64,000 bases of DNA from Przewalskia tangutica (lineage: Eukaryota; Streptophyta; Magnoliopsida; Solanales; Solanaceae): assembly GCA_029844215.1 (NCBI GenBank), contig CM056738.1, positions 65,687,593-65,751,592 of the forward strand, in the 5' to 3' direction. The notes under the pieces are model-generated. The model was given only the letters and a program-made list of their open reading frames with translations. It ran no database searches and was not told the DNA's origin. This document shows positions 23,862 to 37,118 of the stretch, one piece after another; the first letter of the stretch is position 1; every line of letters begins with the position of its first letter. The position numbers were made by a program, and so were the translations under genes.

Positions 23862-25999
23862 CCCCCTCTCTTTGAAGACTTCTTCATCCACTCTTCACTT
23901 GCCTAAGTCTTGAGAACCCCTCCCCTCCCTCTTGTTGACTCTCGTCCAAGAGCCCTCTCCCTTGTGAAGGCCTTTTGGCGAAACCTTCCCCACTGTGAGC
24001 CTAAAGCGAGAACACCCTCCCTTAGGGGGTTGTTCTCGTGTGGTACCCCCCTTTTGTGGTCTTGAAATACTCCTCCAAGTATTGTTATAATGCCCAAAAT
24101 ACCTTCGCCGTATACCTTGTAGTATTCCAAAGTTACCTCTATACGTGAGTCAGGAAATACTACCTTTTGTCCTTTTAGTCTCAAACCGAAACCCAAGGAA
24201 ACCTTCACTGTTGGTTGAAGTTTTGGAGTAAGTTGGTTAGAACTTCTAAGGGTTGTTTGGAGCGGATTGGAGCACTCGGAGTAGGAGCTAAACCTTGCTC
24301 AGGAGCGACTTTAAACTCGGATAATTTTTGGGCTTATCGAGGTAAATATCTTGTCCCCCTATTGTAATTGGAAATTACATAAGTGTTGAATATATAGTAT
24401 TATGGCAATGTCTTTTGACTTAAGCCTGAAGAATGAAGAATTGAACAGTAATCACATAGTAGGATAATAAAGAGAAGAATCGAGCGTAATTACCTAGGGT
24501 TGTATTCTGATGAGACTTATGTAGCATTCTTGTGTAGTAGAATTATGCGCGTCAGGTTAGGCGTGTTAACCCCCTGGTTGGCTTGGTAGCCGACCTCGAT
24601 AGAGGAGGAGTTTCTGTTTGTTGCGGGGAGAGTCTTTGAATTTTACGTAGAATATGGAGCGATGAGATCTAGATGTTAATAAGCGCGCGTGGCCTTATAG
24701 GTTGAAGTACTACGTGTGGTGCGATCTACGTGGCTTAAGGAGTAGCCGACGGTTTGAAGTACTTGGAGGCGTTTTGCTAGTAGTCGGCACTCGTCGCGAG
24801 GTATGTGAACCTCTTCCTATCTCTTGGCATGATATGTGTGAACTATGTAGTACGGTGAGACGCATGTGTTAACTGTGTTTGATTGTTCTTAGAACATAAA
24901 GTGTTATAACGGCTTTATGGGAAGTTGGTTATAACAGCTTTATGTAGGTAAGAAAATACTTTGTGGTTTTAAAAGGTAACTGATGTGAATTATAACTGGC
25001 TAGTTATAATAAAGAACTTGATGTATTTCAAAAGATTTATAAATCGTTTTGAAGGAGAGTAACACTTGGTTTTAAAGGTTTTAAAAAGAGTTATACTAGC
25101 TTTATGGGAGTTAAGTGTAAAGTCTTAAGAGGTAAAGAAAATGGTTTACTGATGTTAGAAGTTAAGAGACTTGATCTTATGAGATAAGAGACTTAACTTA
25201 TATTGTTTTAATGTGAATGTTGTGTGAAACCTCATTCGTGAGTAATGAGTACTTGGTTTTATTTAAAGGGATAATGTTATACTGATTTGGAAATCGAATG
25301 TGTATCGACAGGACCACTGCGGCGTTAATAAAGGAAAATGTATTGAATAATGATGTATCGTATTAAAACCAGTAGAAACCTCCATCTGCATAGAAACTAA
25401 GATGAGACAAAATGATATTACATTTTCTAGATCATGGCTGCTGTAATAAGAATGTTGTAAACAAGAATAACCTACTCTCACGCGAGACTTATATTACTCA
25501 ATTGTTCTAAAAGAAATCAAGTGATTAAGTTTATGAACTATGAAACCATTTGAAATGAGAAGCTTGAGTAATTGAAACTAGGCAAACCGGAACTTAGGAA
25601 AGAATGTTGTTACTTGATTTTGAAAAGGGATGTGGGTTGGTCATTCTTATACTACGGTATCGGGTGACTTTTATAAAAGTAATGGATCTCTTTTAAAAAG
25701 AACTTAACGTATGTAGTACTTTGGGGTTAAAACCCGACTTTGGCATAATATGAAAGTACTTTGAGTTGTGTGAAGCTTGCCTATGCTAGTTGTTGTGAAA
25801 CTTGCCAATGCTTGTTGTTGAAAAACTTGCCTATGCTTGTGATTATAGCCTTTGTTGTGACAGTGTGGTATTTACGTATTCTGAGTGTCTCTTGATAGAA
25901 ATTTGGTTGACTTGTTGAGAACTTACTTGGACGTGCTGGCAGTGATGGAGAATTCCACGGGTATGTTTCCATTTTGATTACTGTCTTGTTGTTGATGTC

Positions 26000-26340
26000 A
26001 CATGGACATGTCTACACCGATGCAGTATTCCGGGGGCATGTGGCCATGCGGCAGGGTTGACCACCCAGTATATTGTTATTGAGGTAACATGGACATGTCT
26101 ACCGTCTGCGATTCCGGGGGCATGTGGCCATGCGGCCTTGTGTGTTGCAACATGGGCGTGTCTACCGTCTGATTCCAGGGGCATGTGGCCGTGCGGCGGG
26201 GTTGACGATATATTCTTATTGAGGTCACATGGGCGTATCTCTACACCGTCTAAGATTCGGGCGTGTGGCCATGCGGCCTTGTTATAATTGTTACATCATG
26301 GACATGTCTACACCGAGGCAGTATTCCGGGGGCATGCGGC
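26000..26340 (+). repeat. Tandem array in A 5' LTR
   Basis: About five irregular units of 50-80 bp containing ACATGGACATGTCTAC and GGGGGCATGTGGCCATGCGG. The partner array is at about 31515-31850. Same repeat type as in C and G. Confidence 0.8.
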
Positions 26341-26938
26341 CATGATGCGAACATGATGGATGTTATGGGCGTGAGACCCATAGTTATATTTGAGTGGTGA
26401 CTTTGAGGGCGTGAGTCCCTGACTTGACTGTTTTTATGTTGCGTACTGTATTTTGGTTATCATACATGTCTCCTGCTTGTTAAGCTATTATGATTTCATT
26501 CTGATGTTGTGATTTCACATACTTGGTACTGTTGTCTGACCTCCTTGAAGTGCGTTCATCCGCAGTAAGTACATCGGTCGTGGATCCTCGCTCTCGTGGA
26601 TCTCGATTCGGCGTTTTTGGAAGCTCCGTTTCTCCGGAGGCTTATGTTTTGGTATGTGTTCGCTGAGTTGTAGGTTCTTGTACATTCGGGGTATGGCGGG
26701 AGCCTGTCCGTCATAGTCGTTGTAAATCTTAAGTGCATGAAGCTGTTGTGGCGGGGTTGTAAAAGGATTAAAGCTGTTGGGTTTTATGTATATCTTGAAG
26801 GCAAGCTGTTTTGGTTGCTTTGTCTATTTATTATATCTCTTGTTTCATGATTCATGTTTTATTTTCCATTGGTTTTCTCGATGTTGTATCACTAGGGTGC
26901 CCGGTAAGGCACGATGCGGGCCCGGTTCGGGCGTTACA

Positions 26939-27136
26939 AAGTGGTATCGAGCGATTAGTCCTCGGAAAGTGTCTCTGACCGTGTCTAGTAGAGTCTTGAT
27001 TATCGGTGTGTTGTGCACGTCTATAATCGTGAGGCTATAGGACATTTAGGATTGGTTTCCATTCTTCTCATTACGAGATCGTGCCTTAGAGCCGTGTTGT
27101 AAGTTGGACCCTCCGGCGTGTTTCGTTTTACCGATT
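26939..27136 (+). other. 5' leader of A: primer binding site and dyad
   Basis: TGGTATCGAGCG at 26942-26953 resembles the initiator Met tRNA site lacking two bases (TGGTATCAGAGC). The dyad GATTATCGGTGTG...TATAATC with GTGCAC is at 26998-27028. The gag ATG follows at 27137. Confidence 0.8.
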
Positions 27137-28325
27137 ATGCCTGCGAAGGCAACCGGGGCCCGAAGGGCAAGGCGGCGAGGCTGCTAGTGGGATTGAGAGA
27201 ATGCAGGCGCGAGCGTCGATGAGTAGTGCTTGAGACGGCGAGTTTTGCGGCGCCGCCCGGCACCAATGATTTAGAGCGCGGCGGTGGCTGCGAGACTCTG
27301 ATACACGAGCCTCCATCCGCGATGCAGGCGGGAGAGATGGATCACAGAGATGGCGATTATTGGCGGGGTTGTGGCAGATATGAGATAAGTGGGCCTTGGC
27401 GATTCAGTTCAGCGGCTGTAGTGCGCACCCGAGGCGACGGTTTGAGGCTACGGGATTTCCTTAGTTGTAGCACTTTGAGTTTTACTGGTCGAGGCCGGAG
27501 GATGATCCGCAGGAGTTCATCCGTCGATTCTGAAGGATCATGCGGGTGATCAAGGCTTGAGAGTCGGTGACATTTAGTTCGCGTCGGTGCGTGATACGCG
27601 ATCGATTGGTTTGACTCGTGGGAGCTTTCGGGAGAGCATGCTTCCGGCCGTTTGGGGCGAGTTTTGGGGCCTTCGGCACATTTCTTGCCTCCACAAATGA
27701 GGAGGGCTCGGGTAAACGATTTTTGATGTTGAGCGAAGCAGGCGTCTGATTCGGGAGTACAATGTGAGTTCGACTCATTGGCGGTATGTTCCGCATTAGT
27801 AGCTAGTATGGAGGATCGAGTGCACGATATGTTCTGAGGCTCGATGATTACCTAGCGAAGAGTTGTTGGTGTTTCTCTTGGCCGGGCATGGACATTGCCG
27901 CATTGAGCTCGTGCACTTGGAGTGCGAGGCGCGGATCGGCAGGTGGACCGCTTTCGTGAAGAAGAAGGCGAGCAATGGATATTTTGGCGACTTTCGAGGC
28001 GGACCGCCGGAGCGAACTAGTTATGTACCTCGCCATTGCGAGTGGTCCTCGCGACGCCGGGACCGCAGGATATTCGGGAAGCGGTCGGGGCTCCCGTGTT
28101 TGAATGTTCGGGAAGTAGGGGTGTTGGCGACGCGATCGCCCTACCGGTGTGGTCGATGTGGTAGACCGCATTTCGGAAGTGTCGTAGTACGAGGAGCTTG
28201 TTATTCTTGCGCCAGCGGGGCCATATGACGAGAGGCTTGTCAGACCGGGGTAGCACTGGTAGGATAGCACCACTACTAGGCGATTGCGGGCCACGGTAGA
28301 GGTCGCGGTGGAAGTTCGATTTTAG
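27137..28325 (+). pseudogene. gag: Gag of A, frameshifted
   Basis: Starts at ATG 27137 and ends at TAG 28323-28325, matching the start and end of the G gag. The core (around WFDSWELS near 27605 and the following EHA) and the knuckle region (CGRCGRPHFG near 28150) can be recognised but fall in different frames. Comparison with the G gag shows most differences at CAG/CTG/CCG triplets, for example near 27530, 27558 and 27585-27602. The close LTR pair implies a young element, so this much damage is surprising. Confidence 0.85.
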
Positions 28326-28956
28326 CGGTCCTTGAACCGCCTAGTTTGAGTATATCCTTAACATACAGAGTTTTGTGTGTATTGATTTTTTTGATTTGTT
28401 TAATGTTATGTTTGTATAGCTTTGTTCTAAAAATGAGATTTAGAAACACAGTTAGTGAAAAGGGTAAGTCACAGGTAGTGTGAGATGGAAGTGGTAGCTT
28501 TCATGATGTGAAATAGTAAGATTGTTCGGATCGGGAACAAGAGTTGTGATTGGGGGTCGGGTTGAGGACCATTTGCGGGTCAACCGTAACCCGTTTGGGG
28601 TGGGGTCGATTAGGTGGTCCCTTGGTGGTAAGTCACGAGGGTGCTAGGCCCAAGTTTAGATGACCATCGTATGAGTTCGTGGATGCGTTCGATCAGAATC
28701 AGTTCGTGAAGGCCGGAAATGGCCTTAGGGGAAATCGAGGTTAGGAAGATGACCAAGTTTGGAGGTAGTGACTCGAGGTTGGAAAGCGAGCGTTGGCGAA
28801 GTGTGAGTGCGGATACTAGAGCGAGTTCGAGTGTTCGTGGCAGTACTACGAGTAAGGAGAAGTGAGCGTGTGTTTTGTGGCGGTGTGGCATGATTATTTT
28901 CAATGCGTATAGCGGTGAAGACTATCTTGGCGCTGTTTGTTTTGAGGCGTAGAAGG
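28326..28956 (+). other. 3' untranslated region of A
   Basis: About 630 bp between gag and the polypurine tract. Its second half is related (inverted on paper, same sense in the element) to the G region near 3780-4000, around GGCCGGAAATGGCCTTA. No ORF is supported. Confidence 0.68.
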
Positions 28957-28987
28957 AACATTCGGGACGAATGTTTCTAAGGAAGAA
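28957..28987 (+). other. Inverted repeat and polypurine tract of A
   Basis: AACATTCG-gga-CGAATGTT at 28957-28975, then TTCTAAGGAAGAA abutting the LTR start TGTTATACC at 28988. The purine run is shorter than in B, C and G. Confidence 0.85.
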
Positions 28988-31900
28988 TGTTATACCGTAT
29001 TTCGGGTATATGCGTATGGGCGTCGTCTGAAATTTGAGCCTTAAGTTAGGCATTGGATTCGAAATTTGGGCACAAGTGCGATTAGAGTCGTTTCGGCGCG
29101 CGTTTCCTGACTACGTTGGAAAAATTCCGGCTATGTCATTTAGTATTTTTGCGGATTTTTCCGAGCGACGGAACATTTTTGGACCAACGGGAGGGTGACA
29201 CTTGTCACCCTCATTGGACGGCAAAGAGGAGGCTTGGCCTTGGCCGATTGGTTCCTCCTTTTGTGCCTTGCTTTGTGGCTTGTTTTGTGGAGTGTTTTGT
29301 GGAGTGTTTTGTGGGTGCACTTGGCTTGATCTTGGCCTTACACTTGCCTTGCACATGGCTTGATCTTGGCCATTGGTTGGCCTTTGGTTTTGCTATAAAT
29401 ACCCCTCTCTTTGAAGACTTCTTCATCCACTCTTCACTTGCCTAAGTCTTGAGAACCCCTCCTCCTCTTGTTGACTCTCGTCCAAGAGCCCCTCTCCACT
29501 TGTGAAGGCCTTTTGGCGAAACCTTCCCTTTGTGAGCCTAAAGCGAGAACACCCCACTCCTTAGGGTGTTGTTCTCGTGTGGTACCCCTTTTGTGGTATT
29601 GAAATACTCCTCCAGTATTGTTATAATGCCCAAAATACCTTAATATATACCTTGTAGTATTCCAAAGTTACCTCTATCGTGAGTCAGGAAATACTACCTT
29701 TTGTCCTTTTAGTCTCAAACCGAAACCACAAGGAAACCTTCACTGTTGGTTGAAGTTTTGGAGTAAGTTAGTTAGAACTTCTAAGGGTTGTTTGAGCGGA
29801 TTGGAGCACTGAGTAGGAGCTAAACCTTGCTCGGGAGCGACTTTAAACTCGGATAATTTTGGGCTTATCGAGGTAAATATCTTGTCCCCTATTGTAATTG
29901 GAAATTACATAAGTGTTGAATATATAGTATTATGGCAATGTCTTTTGACTTAAGCTGAAGAATGAAGAATTGAGCAGTAATCACATAGTAGGATAATAAA
30001 GAAGAAGCTGATCGTAATTACCTAGGGTTGTATTCTGATGAGACTTATGTAGCATTCTTGTGTAGTAGAATTATGCGCGTCAGGTTAGGCGTGTTAACCC
30101 CACGGTTGGCTTGGTAGCCAGCCTCGATGAAGGAGGAGTTTTCTGTTTGCGGGGAGGTCTTCGAATTTTACGTAGAATATGGAGCGATGAGATCTAGATG
30201 TTAATAAAGCGCGTGGCCTTATAGGTTGAAGTACTACGTGTGGTGCGATCACGTGGCTTAAGGAGTAGCGAAGCGGTTTGAAGTACTTGGAGCGTTTTGC
30301 TAGTAGTCGGCACTCGTCGCGAGGTATGTGAACCTCTTCCTATCTCTTACAGCATGATATGTGTGAACTATGTAGTACGGTGAGCGTCGTGTGTTAGCTT
30401 GTGTTTGATTGTTCTTAGAACATAAAGTGTTATAACGGCTTTATGGGAAGTTGGTTATAATGACTTTATGTAGGTAAGAAAATACTTTGTGGTTTTAAAA
30501 GGTAACTGATGTGAATTATAACTGGCTAGTTATAATAAAGAACTTGATGTATTTCAAAAGATTTATAAATCGTTTTGAAGGGAGAGTAACACTTGGTTTT
30601 AAAAAGAGTTATACTAGCTTTATGGGGAGTTAAGTGTAAAGTCTTAAGAGAGGTAAAGAAAATGGTTTACTGATGTTAGAAGTTAAGAGACTTGATCTTA
30701 TGAGATAAGAGACTTAACTTATATTGTTTTAATGTGAATGTTGTGTGAAACCTCATTCGTGAGTAATGAGTACTTGGTTTTATTTAAAGGGATAATGTTA
30801 TACTGATTTCGGAAATCAGAATGTGTATCGACAGACCACTGCAGCGTTAATAAAGGAAAATGTATTGAATAATGATGTATCGTATTAAAACCAGTAGAAA
30901 CCTCCATGCATAGAAACTAAGATGAGACAAAATGATATTACATTTTCTAGATCATGGTTCTTTGTAATAAGAATGTTGTAAACAAGAATAACCTACTCTC
31001 GCATGAGACTTATATTACTCAATTGTTCTAAAAGAAATCAAGTGATTAAGTTTATGAACTATGAAACCATTTGAAATGAGAAGCTTGAGTAATTGAAACT
31101 AGGCAAACTGGAACTTAGGAAAAGAATGTTGTTACTTGATTTTGAAAAGGGATGTGGGTTGGTCATTCTTATACTACGGGTATCGGGTGACTTTTATAAA
31201 AGTAATGGATCTCTTTTAAAAAGAACTTAACGTATGTAGTACTTTGGGGTTAAAAACCGGACTTTGGCATAATATGAAAGTACTTTGAGTTGTGTGAAGC
31301 TTGCCTATGCTTGTTGTTGTGAAACTTGCCTATGCTTGTTGTTGTGAAACTTGCCTATGCTTGTGATGATAGCCTTTGTTGTGCGGTGTGGTATTTACGT
31401 ATTCTAGTGTCTCTTGATAGAGGCGGTTGACTTGTTGAGAACTTACTTGGGCGTCTTTGGCGGTGATGGAGAATTCCACGGGTATGTTTCCATTTTGATT
31501 CTGGTCTTGTTGTTGATGTCACATGGACATGTCTACCGTCTGAGATTAGGGGCATGTGGCCATGCGGCGGGGTTGACCACCCGATATATTGTTATTGAGG
31601 TAACATGGACATGTCTACCGTCTGATGTCCGGGGCATGTGGCCGTCGCGGCCTTGTTGTGTGTTGCAACATGGGCGTGTCTACCGTCTGATTCAGGGGGC
31701 ATGTGGCGTGCGGCGGGGTTGACGATATATTCTTATTGAGTCACATGGGCGTATCTGCCGTCACGATTCGGGGGCATGTGGCGTGCGGCGCTTGTTATTA
31801 TTGTTGCATCATGGACATGTCTACAGAGGCGGATTAGGGCATGCGGCCATGATGCGAACATGATGGATGTTATGGCGTGAGACCCATAGTTATATTTGAG

Positions 31901-32448
31901 TGGTGACTTTGAGGCGTGAGTCCACGACTTGGCTATTTTTATGTTGCGTCTTGTATTTTGGTTATCATACATGTCTCACCTTGTTAAGCTATTATGATTT
32001 CATTCTGATGTTGTGATTTCACATACTTAGTACTGTTATGCGACCTCCTTGGGCTGCGTTCATCTGCGGTAGAGGTACATCGGTCGTGGATCCTCGCTCT
32101 CAGGATCTCAGTTCAGCGTTTTGGGAAGCTCCGTTTCTCCGGAGGCTTATCTTTTGGTATGTGTTCCCTGAGTTGTAGGTTCTTGTACATTGAGGTATGG
32201 CGGGCCTGTCCGTCATAGTCGTTGTAAATCTTAAGTGCATGCAAGCTGTTGTGGCGGGGTTGTAAAAGGATTAAAGCTGTTCGGGTTTTATGTATATCTT
32301 GAAGGCAGCTGTTTTGGTTGGCTTGTCTATTTATTATATCTCTTGTTTCATGATTCATGTTTTATTTTCCGCTGGTTTTCTCTGATGTTGTATCACTAGG
32401 GTGCCCGGGGTAAGGCACCAGTAACGGGCCCGGGTTCGGGGCGTTACA
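28988..32448 (+). repeat. 3' LTR of A
   Basis: 3,461 bp, partner of 23437-26938. Differences are mainly small indels. Promoter at 29193-29401, donor-like GAG/GTATGTG at 30321-30330, array at about 31515-31850. Ends GCGTTACA before the target duplication ATTGG. Confidence 0.93.
29193..29401 (+). promoter_or_regulatory. U3 promoter of A 3' LTR
   Basis: GGGTGACACTTGTCACCC (29193-29210) and TATAAATA (29394-29401), same spacing as the 5' LTR. It could drive transcription rightward out of the element. Confidence 0.72.
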
Positions 32449-34004
32449 ATTGGTTGGTGTTGTTCTAAGGGTCTCAAGTAGCGGATTGAAGTGTCTTGAA
32501 GAGTCTCTAAGTTGCTAAGGAGCGACTTCGGATTTGGAGTTGGATTGAGTTTCGTTGAGGTATAATCTTGTCTCTTAAAAGTGTTACAAGATTATTTATA
32601 TTGTTGTTAGCTTTACATGTTTCTAGCATGAAGTTTATATGTTGAAGTTAGATAAGTATTATGGATTGATTGTAGTCTTAAATCGAAATGTCATTTAAGC
32701 CTTGTTAAGTTGGATTACAATTTAGTCGTTATTGGAATCGTCGCATGTTACTTACTTGAAGCTTATAGTGGTTATAATCGATTGCGACTTGATATCATGT
32801 TAGGCTAATAACTTGGATTGAAATGGAAATTGGATAAGAATTGATGTTGTAGTACTTCAAGTTAGCCGAATTGGCCTAGTAAGTTGTATTAATTTGATAT
32901 CTATTGTGGGGCGGAATTCTACACGTCTAGTAGGTGTGTAATCCCCTATTGTTGATTTCATTGGTTGGGCCTTAAATGTGGCGTGTTTGGTTATTGTATT
33001 CGGCCTTGAAAAAGGTGGCAAAGTGAGTAGAAACAAAGGAGGTGCTGTCCGATTTTCCATAGAATTTAGTGACTTAGCACTTAGAATATTCTACGTTTGA
33101 AGTAAGAGATTAATGGACGTATTGTGGCCATTATAGGTTGAAGTACTAAGTATAGCGTATCCTACTTGAAGGATGGAATAGCTATCAAGGTTGAAGTACT
33201 TTGGAGCATTTTGCTACTTGTCGATAATCGTCGTGAGGTATGTGAACCTCTTCCTTCCTTTGGCATGATTCTATGTATGGAATATACATGTGGTATTGTC
33301 ACGACCCGACCGGGCATGGCCCGGTGCCTACTACAGGCACCCTTACAGTACACATCGAGAGATAATCGGCGAACATACATGAAACTTATAAATTAATACA
33401 ATGTAAAGCAATGGAGTTAGCCGATAGGGCTACCTTCACGGACATATAATATATAGCAAAGCGGTTGCCTCGCTTTCCTTTACAAATCGACCCACAATAT
33501 GTAACTCTGGACCTCTAAGAGTTTTATTATAACAACTGTGGCGGGACAGGGCCCCGCCATACCCCTGAATATACATGAATCTACAATCTCAGGGAAAACC
33601 GTACCAAGAGATAAGCCTCCGGAGCAAATGGAGCTTTCTCCCAGCGAGCAGAGATCCTAAGAGCAAGGATCACCACACTGGTACCTAAAACTGCGGGCAT
33701 GAACGCAGCCCCAGAAAGTCGATAACAGTTTAGAATATGGAGCGGAAATAAGGTACAACAATTAAAACATATCTGTATAAAAGCATGCCAGGGGTAAGTG
33801 TAAAAGAAGTAAATAACTGAGCCTACCATGTCATTACCCCCTCGTGAACTTAAGCGTACCTTATTATCTTTTCCCATTTCTCAATAAAGGTTATAGTCAC
33901 TTCCTTACGTACTTACTTGGAAAATCATCAAGTTCACTACCATATATCCTACTTACCTTACAACCTGATGCGGCTTTACGGAGGACACCTATCTCGCCCA
34001 ACCC

Positions 34005-34440
34005 GGGACGCGATAAAGTCACATAGTCTGCCCGCAAAGGTATATTGTCGGCCCGTCTACGGACGCGATAATGTCCTATAGTCGCCCATAAAGGTATCTT
34101 GCCGGCCCGTCTACGGGTCGATAATGTCATATAGTGCGCGTAAGGTATCTTTGCCCGGCCCATCTTCGGGTCGATAATGTCATATAGTGCGCGTAAAGGT
34201 ATCGCCCGACCCGTCTGGGTCGATAATGTCATATAGTGCGCGTAAGGTATCTTGCGGCCCGTCTCGGGTCGATAATGTCATATAGTGCGCGTAAGGTATC
34301 TCGCCCGGCCCGTCTTCGGGTCGATAATGTCATATAGTCTGCGTAAAGGTATCTTGCCGGCCCGTCTGCGGGTCGATAATGTCATATAGTGCGCGTGAAG
34401 GTATCTTGCCGGCCCGTCTACGGGTCGATAATGTCATATA
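34005..34440 (-). repeat. 53-bp tandem array in B 3' LTR (about 9 units)
   Basis: Units around GTCGATAATGTCATATAGT and GGCCCGTCTACGGG, each with the dyad CCCGT-ct-ACGGG where preserved. The 5' LTR has about 7 units. Confidence 0.9.
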
Positions 34441-36658
34441 AAACCCGAATTTAACCCAACGTACTACGCACCTCTACTCATTTAGAAAGACTCTTTTTCA
34501 AATAAAACTTCCCAGATACTAACAACCGTAGTATCAAGTCATCTCTACCTTTCAGGACAAGTCACAATACCTTTTTAGAAAAACAATTACCGGCTTCTAA
34601 ATCAAGTGACTTCTTTCTTAAAAGCCTTAAGCAATTGGTACCTTTAAACCAATTTGCCCTTCTTTATTTCAAATCATTTCTTGTTTATGCTACTGAAGAA
34701 AACCATTCTCTTAACCTCTCATAAAGTTATTATAACCAACTTCCCATAAAGCCGTCATACTAACTTTATGCCTTAAACTAATTCATTCTTTTTATAACCA
34801 AGAGACTTCTACTTTTTGAAACCAAATATTATATACTTTCAAATCAATTCTCTTAAACTTTCAAAAATACAGTTAGTCTCTTAACCTTTAGAACTCAAGT
34901 GACTCCTTTTATTATAAAACCTTAGGCAATTGATGCCTTAAAATCAAGTTGCCTTTTCACTAAAATCAAGTCATTTATCTTTCCATAAAGCAATTATAAC
35001 CAACTCCCCATAAAGTCGTTATATTCACTTTATGCCTTAGCCAAATACCATTTTCTATCCAAGGGACTTATACGTTTAAAACAGAACAAGCATCACATAC
35101 TTTAAAAATCTTCAAGTCCCTTAACTTAATAAAACTTAAGACATCCTTTATTCTTTCAAAGAAGTGAGTAAATCTCCTAACTCCCCCGACCTGGCTATTC
35201 ATAAAACTAATAAAGGATATCAAGGTGTTGTACGTCTACTGTACTACATACGTGCAACTAGTCATGCTCAAAAGATAGGAAAAGTTCTATATAGAGTAAG
35301 TCACACAACTACCTCTTAACTTCTAAGAGTATAAGGAAACATGAAATGATACCACAGGTATATTCCATACATAGAATCATGCCAAAGGAAGGAAGAGGTT
35401 CACATACCTCGCGACGATTGTCGACAAGTAGCAAAATGCTCCAAAGTACTTTAACCTTGAGCTATTCCATTCTTCAAGTAGGATTCGCTATACTTAGTTC
35501 TTCAACCTATCATGGTCACAATACGTCCATTAACCCCTTACTTCAAACGTAGAATATTCTATGTGCTAAGTCGCCAAATTCTACGGAAAATCGGACAGCA
35601 CTTCCTTTGTTTCTACTACTATGCCACTTTTTTCAAGGCCGAATACAATAACCAAACACGCCACATTTAAGGCCCAAACAATGCAATCAACAATAGGGGA
35701 TTACACGCATACTAGACGTGTAAAATTCCGCCCCACAATAGATAACAAACTACAACAACTACTAGCCCATTTTCGACCAACTTGAAGTACTACAACCTCA
35801 ATTCTTATCCAATTTCCATTTCAATCCAAGTTATTAGCCTAACATGATATCAAGTCGCAATTTATTATAACCACTATAATCATCAAGTAAACAATATGCG
35901 ACGATTTCTAATAAACGACCAATTAGTAATCCAACTTCAAGTGGCTAATATAACATTTCGGATTTAAGCTACAAGCAATCCATAATACTTATGAACTTCA
36001 ACATATCAACTTCATGCTAGCAACACGTAAAGCTAACAACAACAACATATATATAATCTTGTAACACAATTAAGAGACAAGATTATACCTCAACGAATCT
36101 CAATCCAATTCCAAATCCGAAGTCGCTCCTTAGCAACTTAGAGACTCTTCAAGACACTTCAATCCGCTACTTGAGACCCTTAGAACCACACCAACAACTT
36201 TCCTTCAAACTTCCAATTCAAAACCTAGAAAGCAATTAGGTTTTCACCTTGCGACTAACCCGAAAACTATCTTTTTCCGAGATTTTTCTATTGAGATATG
36301 TTTACAATACACCTAAGAACCTTGGTTTAAAGTGGGGAGCTTAATGGACAACAAACAAAAATTTTTGTAGAGAGAGCTAGCCAAACCCGAGAGCTTGTGC
36401 TCAAGTTCATCAATTTCTCTTGAAAATTTTCTAAGTGTTGGCACTAGTATTGCTACTAGTAGTATCATAAAGCACATTGGAGGGTCAAGATAAGAACAAT
36501 TGGGTGGTTAGGATGAAGTCTTACTAAATATCAATACTTTGTGGGTCCATTGACCAAGTCAATTATGTCAAGCTCACTATATTGCAAGACTTGTCTTCCT
36601 AACAAGGGTCAAATGACCCTTGTGTCCATGTTGAAATCGTCCAAGCTCACTTAAGGGG

Positions 36659-36676
36659 GGGTGACACGTGTCGCCC
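36659..36676 (-). promoter_or_regulatory. U3 CACGTG palindrome of B 3' LTR
   Basis: GGGTGACACGTGTCGCCC, CACGTG at 36665-36670. The expected TATA position about 185 bp downstream has only a degenerate TTTATGATA. Confidence 0.65.
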
Positions 36677-36808
36677 TCCCATTCGTCACAATAATTTGTT
36701 TTCCGACAATTCCATAATTTCGATAAATTTTTACAAGTCTCAAATCTTGACACTTATGAGTTCTTACGTACGTTCTTAAAACATGTCCTGTAAATACGGG
36801 GTGTAACA

Positions 36809-36844
36809 TTCTTCCCCCCTTAGAAACATTCGTCCCCGAATGTT
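36809..36844 (-). other. Polypurine tract and inverted repeat of B
   Basis: AAGGGGGGAAGAA (minus) at 36809-36821; AACATTCG/CGAATGTT with a 4-nt loop at 36825-36844. Confidence 0.87.
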
Positions 36845-37118
36845 CTTTCGGAGTCATACTTATAATTAGCGACATAGTTCCCTTTCACAACCCCGACATA
36901 CCAACAATGACACACATGGCCCTAATACCTCGCACACGCATATCTGCCCACCATAAGCCCAAAAGAGATTATCTTTTCGTACTTCCAACTCCTTCTAACA
37001 TATACATAGTCTCAATATAATCTGTTCATAAAACTTAAACATACCACAACTTTATCATGCATACAAGTTTCTAAAGGCCAAAGACATACCTGAAATCATA
37101 TAGGCGGTTCAAGGACCG

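Larger units (their letters stand above)
23437..26938 (+). repeat. 5' LTR of A
   Basis: 3,502 bp, very similar to 28988-32448, so one of the younger insertions. U3 promoter 23653-23861, direct repeats GGAGTGTTTTGT near 23748-23770, donor-like GAG/GTATGTG at 24798, an array at about 26000-26340 and a GATCC/GGATC hairpin at 26583-26602. Confidence 0.93.
23437..32448 (+). mobile_element. Element A: gag-only gypsy element, complete with target duplication
   Basis: 9,012 bp, flanked by ATTGG at 23432-23436 and 32449-32453; the empty site is seen in the 3' LTR of C near 46815-46825. LTRs start TGTTATACC and end GCGTTACA, unlike the GTGACA end of the others. The internal region is 2,049 bp: primer site, gag, untranslated stretch, polypurine tract. 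No pol. Confidence 0.95.
33297..36808 (-). repeat. 3' LTR of B
   Basis: 3,512 bp, nearly identical to 38591-41997 outside the tandem array. Array at about 34005-34440, hairpin GATCCT/AGGATC at 33653-33671, donor-like GAGGTATGTG (minus) at 35401-35410, CACGTG palindrome at 36659-36676. Confidence 0.94.
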